Shown in pieces: positions 5,425 through 9,030 of a stretch of DNA of 9,030 nt; within the stretch, counting starts at the first letter, position 1; each line of letters opens with the position of its first letter. A program made the position numbers and the translations under genes. The DNA is from DASSFZ01 sp036514635 (GTDB lineage Bacteria; Chloroflexota; Anaerolineae; Fen-1058). The stretch spans positions 1 to 9,030 of the forward strand of contig DATBWU010000384.1 of NCBI GenBank assembly GCA_036514635.1, read 5' to 3'. A model generated the notes under the pieces. It had not been told where the DNA came from. It searched no databases and saw only the letters and a list, made by a program, of their open reading frames with translations.

Positions 5425-8400
5425 AGAGGGCAGCCAACTCCCCAGCCCCCCGATCGATCGGAGCATCATCTGCTCGTCCGTATAGTTGACCAGTTGAATC
5501 GCATTCGCCGGGCATTCGCCGGTGCAGGTGCCACAGCCCTGGCACTGAGCCGGATCGATGTACGCCGCGCCGCCGAGGCCGCCGACACCTTTGCGCCCGT
5601 CTTGCCGAATCACCTGCGGGATCGCAAACGGGCACGTGCGCGTGCAGGTCAGACAGCCGACGCACCGGGCCGGATCGACCCAGGCGACGACGCCACCCAG
5701 GTGCAGCGATCCCTGCGCCAACAGCGTCAGTGCGCGTGCCGCCGAAGCCAGCGCATGGCTGATGGCTTCTTCGAGAAACTTGGGATAGTGTGCCATGCCT
5801 GCCAGGAAGATGCCCTCGCGCATGAAGTCCATCGGGCGCAACTTCAGCTGCGCATCTTCGAAGAAGCCTTCGTGGGATAGTGGCACGCGCAGCATCTTCG
5901 CCAGTTCGCGCGTGCCGGCTGCCGGCGCAACGGTCATGCTGATCGGGACCAGATCGGCAGGCAGCGCCAGCCAACGGTTGAGCGACAGATCGCGCACGCG
6001 CACCTGCAATCGATTGCCGTCGCCCACAACCTTCGGCGGCTCGTCGTCGGTGTAGCGGATGAAGACCACGCCCAACCTGCGCGCTTCGGTGTAATACTCT
6101 TCGCGGAAGCCGTAAGTCACGATATTCTTATACAGCACACTGACCCGGCACGCCGGGTTGAACAGCTTGAGGCGGATCGCGTTTTTCATCGTGTTCGTAC
6201 AGCACACGCGCGAGCAATATTCCGGCATGCCGTCGGGCCGCACGCACTGAATCATCACCACGTCTTTGAGCGCGGCGATCTCAGCCGGGTGGTGAATGAT
6301 CTTTTCTTCGAGTTCGCGCTGGGTCATCACGCCGGGCCAGTCGAGCAGCGGATGCTCGTGCGTTTCGCGCCCGCCGGTGGCGACGATCGTCACGCCGTGC
6401 TCGATGTACAGCCGGTCGACCGAGGCATCGGGGTGACGGGTTCGTAGCTCCGACCGAAATTGTCCCATGTGCCCGGCATGGCGAGCGACCTCGGTGCGTG
6501 TATGAATCTCAATGTGCCGGTGCGCACGGACACGGTTCACCAGGTCGCGCAGCAGACGCTGCGGATCGTAGCCCTCGGCGACGTAGTACAGGTTCAGCAG
6601 ATTTCCGCCCAGCATCTCGGTGCGCTCGACCAGATGCACCTGGTAACCGCTGTCGGCGATCACCAGTGCGGCGGTCATGCCGGCCACGCCGCCGCCGATG
6701 ACTAAAGCCGATGGCTGGCGCGGATACCTGTCCTTGCGAACCGGCTGCGCGACCAGAGCACGACCGGCGGCAATGCGCACCAGCTCGTGCGCCTTGCGAT
6801 CGGCGAGGCGGCCCTGCGTTCGATGGACGCGGCTGCATTGCTCGCGCAGGTTGACCAGTTCCAGCAGGTAAGGATTCAGTCCGGCCAGGCGCATCGTGCG
6901 CTGGAAGAGCGGCTCGTGAGTGCGGTTGCTGCACGCGGCGATCACGACACGATTCAGATCGGCTCCGTGGATACGCGCCCGGATGTGGTCGAGCGTATCG
7001 GGGAAGCAGGCGAAGTCCACCACCTCGGCCAGCGCCACGCCCGGCCATCGAGCGGCGTGCTGCGCCAGGCTTTGCAGATCGATCACTTCGCCGATCGTGC
7101 GCCCGCACGAACAGGCAAACACGCCGACGCGCGGCGCTTCTTGGGTCACGTCGCGTTCCGGCGGCAGGTTGTTCGTCGCCAGGAACGGCCATTCGCGCGA
7201 GTAGGGATATGCGCCCAGTTGATCGTTGAGCAGGCGCATCACCTCGGCCGCCGCGCCGCTGGCGTCGATAATCGTTTCGGCGATCTCCTTGGGCGAGGAG
7301 AACGCGCCGCACACGAACACGCCCGGCCGCGAGGTCTGGAGCGGCGTGAACTTGTCGGTCTGGCAGAATCCATATTCGTTCAGTTCAATGCCGAGCAATC
7401 CGGCCAGCTGCCGCGCCGTATTCGGCGGCTGCAGACCGGCCGCCAGCACGACCATCTCGAAATGTTCCTGGCGCAGTGCGCCGTCGGGTGCGGCGTACTG
7501 TAGCCATAGATCATGCGTGGCCGGGTCTTCGCGGATGGCAGACACGCGGCAACGAATGTATCGAATGCCATAACGCTCGCGCGCGTTGGAGAAGTAAGTG
7601 CTATATTCTTTGTTGAAGGCCCGCTCGTCCATGATGAAAGTGCAGCAGTCCACGTCGTCGCCCAGGCGCTGCTTGGCGAGAATCGCTTCTTTCGTAGCAA
7701 CCATGCAGCAGATGGACGAGCAGAACGTGTTGTTCTGATCGCGCGAGCCAATGCATTGCAGCCAGGCGATCGAGCGTGGCGCTCGATGATCCGAAGGGCG
7801 TGTGACGAGGCCCTCGGTCGGGCCGGATCGACTGGCCAGGCGCTCGTACTGCAGCGCGTGCACCACGTTCGGGTAACGACCGTACCCAAATTCCTCAAGC
7901 TCGGTAGGGTCGAATGCCTGAAAGCCCAGCGCCAGGACAATCGCGCCGACTTCGATCGTCATCAGGCGAGGCGGCTCATTCAGATCGATGGCCTGGCTCG
8001 GACAGGCGGCGACGCACTTGCCGCAGGTGTCGCAATATGGCCCTCGATCGATGACGTAGGTGTCGGGAGCCGCACGCGCCGCAACCTTGTAGGCGGCCTT
8101 GCGCCGGGTCATGCCCTGTTGATAGTCGTCCGGCACTTCAACCGGGCATACTTCCGCGCACCGGCCACAATCGATGCAGCGGATCGGATCCACGTAACGC
8201 GGCTCCTGGCGCAGCGACACGGTAAAATCGCCAGCCTGGCCCGCCATGTCGATGACGTGCGTGTTCGTCAGGATTTCGATGTTGGGGTGCTGGTTGTGCT
8301 GGATGTAGGCCGGGGAAATGGAAGGGCGGGTGCAGCCATAACCGTGATCGGGAGTGCCCCGGCACAATACGCAGTCGTGCTGAGGAAACATGTAGCCGAG

Positions 8401-8565
8401 CTGCGCGACGCGACCGCCCAGGCAGGGCGTGTGCTCGATGAGAAAAACCTTTAACCCGGAGTCGGCCAAATCGAGCGCGGCACGCATCCCTCCGATGCCG
8501 CCGCCAATAACCATGGCAGCAGCGATGGGTCCGTCGTGAGCCTGGCCGGGTCGGGAATTCGCCAC
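5392..8565 (-). CDS. hdrA: HdrA-like tandem FAD/iron-sulfur protein (1057 aa)
   Basis: Soluble flavin/iron-sulfur subunit related to heterodisulfide reductase subunit A, the protein that splits electron pairs at FAD in HdrABC-type complexes. It has two HdrA halves. The first half has a GGGIGG FAD-binding motif at residues 21-26, ferredoxin motifs at C130/C133/C136/C140 and C178/C181/C184/C188, and the HdrA cluster motif C271 with C282/C286/C287. The second half has the HdrA N-terminal domain (GVFACSCG, about 481-605), a second FAD motif GGGVAG at 624-629, a second cluster motif C774/C784/C788/C789, and two C-terminal ferredoxin motifs starting at C968 and C1008. About 1000 residues is longer than methanogen HdrA (roughly 650), as expected for one extra half. 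The start is GTG, chosen because AAGGA lies five bases upstream; the first ATG, at residue 18, is already inside the FAD fold. First gene of the operon. The last ten or so residues (from DPRIFTN) come from an inverted repeat. QmoA/QmoB- or BamE-like roles are alternatives. Confidence 0.93.
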   Translation of the reverse strand: MANSRPGQAHDGPIAAAMVIGGGIGGMRAALDLADSGLKVFLIEHTPCLGGRVAQLGYMFPQHDCVLCRGTPDHGYGCTRPSISPAYIQHNQHPNIEILTNTHVIDMAGQAGDFTVSLRQEPRYVDPIRCIDCGRCAEVCPVEVPDDYQQGMTRRKAAYKVAARAAPDTYVIDRGPYCDTCGKCVAACPSQAIDLNEPPRLMTIEVGAIVLALGFQAFDPTELEEFGYGRYPNVVHALQYERLASRSGPTEGLVTRPSDHRAPRSIAWLQCIGSRDQNNTFCSSICCMVATKEAILAKQRLGDDVDCCTFIMDERAFNKEYSTYFSNARERYGIRYIRCRVSAIREDPATHDLWLQYAAPDGALRQEHFEMVVLAAGLQPPNTARQLAGLLGIELNEYGFCQTDKFTPLQTSRPGVFVCGAFSSPKEIAETIIDASGAAAEVMRLLNDQLGAYPYSREWPFLATNNLPPERDVTQEAPRVGVFACSCGRTIGEVIDLQSLAQHAARWPGVALAEVVDFACFPDTLDHIRARIHGADLNRVVIAACSNRTHEPLFQRTMRLAGLNPYLLELVNLREQCSRVHRTQGRLADRKAHELVRIAAGRALVAQPVRKDRYPRQPSALVIGGGVAGMTAALVIADSGYQVHLVERTEMLGGNLLNLYYVAEGYDPQRLLRDLVNRVRAHRHIEIHTRTEVARHAGHMGQFRSELRTRHPDASVDRLYIEHGVTIVATGGRETHEHPLLDWPGVMTQRELEEKIIHHPAEIAALKDVVMIQCVRPDGMPEYCSRVCCTNTMKNAIRLKLFNPACRVSVLYKNIVTYGFREEYYTEARRLGVVFIRYTDDEPPKVVGDGNRLQVRVRDLSLNRWLALPADLVPISMTVAPAAGTRELAKMLRVPLSHEGFFEDAQLKLRPMDFMREGIFLAGMAHYPKFLEEAISHALASAARALTLLAQGSLHLGGVVAWVDPARCVGCLTCTRTCPFAIPQVIRQDGRKGVGGLGGAAYIDPAQCQGCGTCTGECPANAIQLVNYTDEQMMLRSIGGLGSWLPSDPRIFTNSFA

Positions 8566-8569
8566 GCGC

Positions 8570-8575
8570 TTCCTT
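8570..8575 (-). promoter_or_regulatory. Ribosome binding site fixing a GTG start
   Basis: On the minus strand AAGGAA stands just before the GTG at 8565, with five bases between the AAGGA core and the start. No comparable site precedes the first ATG (residue 18), so this site decides the GTG start of the first HdrA-like gene. Confidence 0.75.
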
Positions 8576-8661
8576 AGTCGGTGCTACCTACCGCCGCACG
8601 ACGCTCGCTTGAGCACCCACACCCCCTAAGACGGGGCCATTTCGTCTATTTTGATGATCCA

Positions 8662-8691
8662 CCTATATCTAACACAAGTGCTTTCTGTAAG
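8662..8691 (-). promoter_or_regulatory. Weak sigma-70-like promoter candidate for the operon
   Basis: On the minus strand CTTACA (8691-8686) is followed after 18 bases by TATAGG (8667-8662), four of six matches to each of the -35 and -10 consensus boxes. It lies about 100 bases before the first gene, in the most AT-rich stretch of the window (8641-8700, about 38% GC by hand count). A perfect inverted repeat, GTGCTT/AAGCAC at 8678-8694, overlaps the -35 box and could be an operator. Chance matches of this quality are common. Confidence 0.25.
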
Positions 8692-8694
8692 CAC
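8678..8694. repeat. Perfect 6-bp inverted repeat, possible operator
   Basis: GTGCTT (8678-8683) and AAGCAC (8689-8694) are separated by five bases. The position, over the candidate -35 box upstream of the operon, suits a repressor site or a small hairpin. No regulator gene is in the window. Confidence 0.35.
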
Positions 8695-8889
8695 ATCCCA
8701 ATGACTTTTGTCCGCCTGAGCGTGAAGGGGCGTTTTCTGGGGAATGGCCGCTGAAAATGGCCTTCTCCCTTTGCCAGACAGCCTTCATCCACCCATGCCG
8801 GAAGAGACCCGCCTGCTTGCCTTTCAAGACGTACAATGATAGCCTTAGAGCCTATCCGAAAAGCCGCCAAATTAACCACCAAGACACGA

Positions 8890-8903
8890 CCCCCTGAAGG
8901 GGG
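8890..8903. repeat. Small perfect hairpin between two CACCAAG words
   Basis: CCCCCT and AGGGGG enclose GA. The hairpin with its flanks (8888-8908) sits between two GACAC copies (8883-8887 and 8909-8913), as if a short element had split a CACCAAG-type repeat. Confidence 0.5.
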
Positions 8904-8946
8904 CAAGCGACACCAAGGTTTCTCCAGGTTTTCTTCGCGTCGCCCG

Positions 8947-8965
8947 CCCCGCGTTTTTTGCGGGG
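8947..8965. repeat. GC-rich hairpin with a T6 loop
   Basis: CCCCGC (8947-8952) and GCGGGG (8960-8965) enclose a loop containing six T. The T-run is in the loop and not after the stem, so it does not read as an intrinsic terminator on the plus strand. Confidence 0.55.
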
Positions 8966-8987
8966 TGGTGACTCGCCTAGCGCGCCC

Positions 8988-9004
8988 CCGACGCGAAGCG
9001 TCGG
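8988..9004. repeat. 7-bp hairpin with a GCGAAGC core
   Basis: A perfect 7-bp stem (8988-8994 with 8998-9004) closes a GAA loop. The core GCGAAGC is the sequence known to form an unusually stable DNA mini-hairpin. Confidence 0.6.
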
Positions 9005-9017
9005 ATACGCCCTGTCC

Positions 9018-9030
9018 GCTGCGAAGCAGC
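9018..9030. repeat. Second GCGAAGC-core hairpin at the window edge
   Basis: GCTGC and GCAGC enclose GAA. The core is the same GCGAAGC as in the hairpin 13 bases upstream. The element touches the window end, so its stem may be longer. Confidence 0.55.

Larger units (their letters stand above)
8566..9030. other. Upstream non-coding region
   Basis: I see no convincing gene here. Base composition shifts: 8641-8700 is about 38% GC, against a much higher GC in the operon. Near the first gene are the candidate promoter and inverted repeat. Further out, two CACCAAG words (8877-8883 and 8911-8917) flank a small GC-rich hairpin, and 8947-9030 carries three compact hairpins. The open frame at 8906-8646 on the minus strand starts with TTG inside this repeat material and resembles no family I know. 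Confidence 0.6.

Noticed and set aside
4851..8565. Selenocysteine in HdrA or MvhD
   Set aside because: Some relatives use selenocysteine at cluster or active-site positions, but both genes here have ordinary Cys codons at all of them and no in-frame TGA.
8646..8906. Minus-strand open frame of 86 codons upstream of the operon
   Set aside because: It starts with TTG inside repeat material, has no ribosome binding site that I can see, overlaps the candidate promoter, and matches no family I recognise. It could be a repeated element; a BLAST search would settle it.
8947..8965. Rho-independent terminator of an upstream gene
   Set aside because: The six T bases are inside the loop and not after the stem, and no gene end is visible next to it.

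Overview
The window holds a single minus-strand operon of three redox genes, read right to left: an HdrA-like flavoprotein (8565-5392), a small MvhD/FlpD-type iron-sulfur subunit (5348-4851), and a very large HdrA-GltD-HdrA fusion (4792-53). The genes are 43 and 58 bases apart, and the fusion and the first gene have clear Shine-Dalgarno sequences. There is no RNA gene, transposase or CRISPR array. The long plus-strand open frames are antisense shadows of these high-GC genes.

Both large proteins are built from two HdrA-type FAD/iron-sulfur halves, with several ferredoxin-type cluster motifs and the paired-cysteine (CC) motif typical of HdrA. The fusion also carries a complete GltD/NfnB-like NAD(P)H-oxidising flavoprotein module spliced between the two ferredoxin motifs of its first half. 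With MvhD as the usual electron bridge into HdrA, the operon looks like the flavin core of a soluble, possibly electron-bifurcating, heterodisulfide-reductase-like complex that takes electrons from NAD(P)H. HdrB and HdrC partners are not in the window and may lie beyond position 1.

The most unusual content is a set of short-unit repeats. Six arrays have a strict 7-base period. Five overlap the coding region of the fusion gene, four inside it and one forming its C-terminus. The sixth forms the C-terminal tail of the MvhD-like protein and the leader of the fusion gene. Several arrays flip orientation in the middle and so form long hairpins. A seventh, non-heptameric palindrome also sits in frame inside the fusion gene. 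The paralogous first gene is almost free of such inserts. All three genes end inside a repeat or hairpin.

Region by region: 1-105, repeat and end of the fusion; 53-4792, the fusion with its inserts; 4793-4939, heptamer hairpin over the leader and the end of the MvhD-like gene; 4851-5348, MvhD-like gene; 5381-5424, perfect inverted repeat at the end of the first HdrA gene; 5392-8565, HdrA-like gene; 8566-9030, a non-coding upstream region with a weak promoter candidate and several compact hairpins.

The organism is a high-GC anaerobe or facultative anaerobe. Peptides such as PTSNIQ, RNAECG and RPSSIV, made by in-frame repeats, are in my experience common in Chloroflexota (Anaerolineae) and some other uncultured bacterial genomes. 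That assignment is an inference and not firm.
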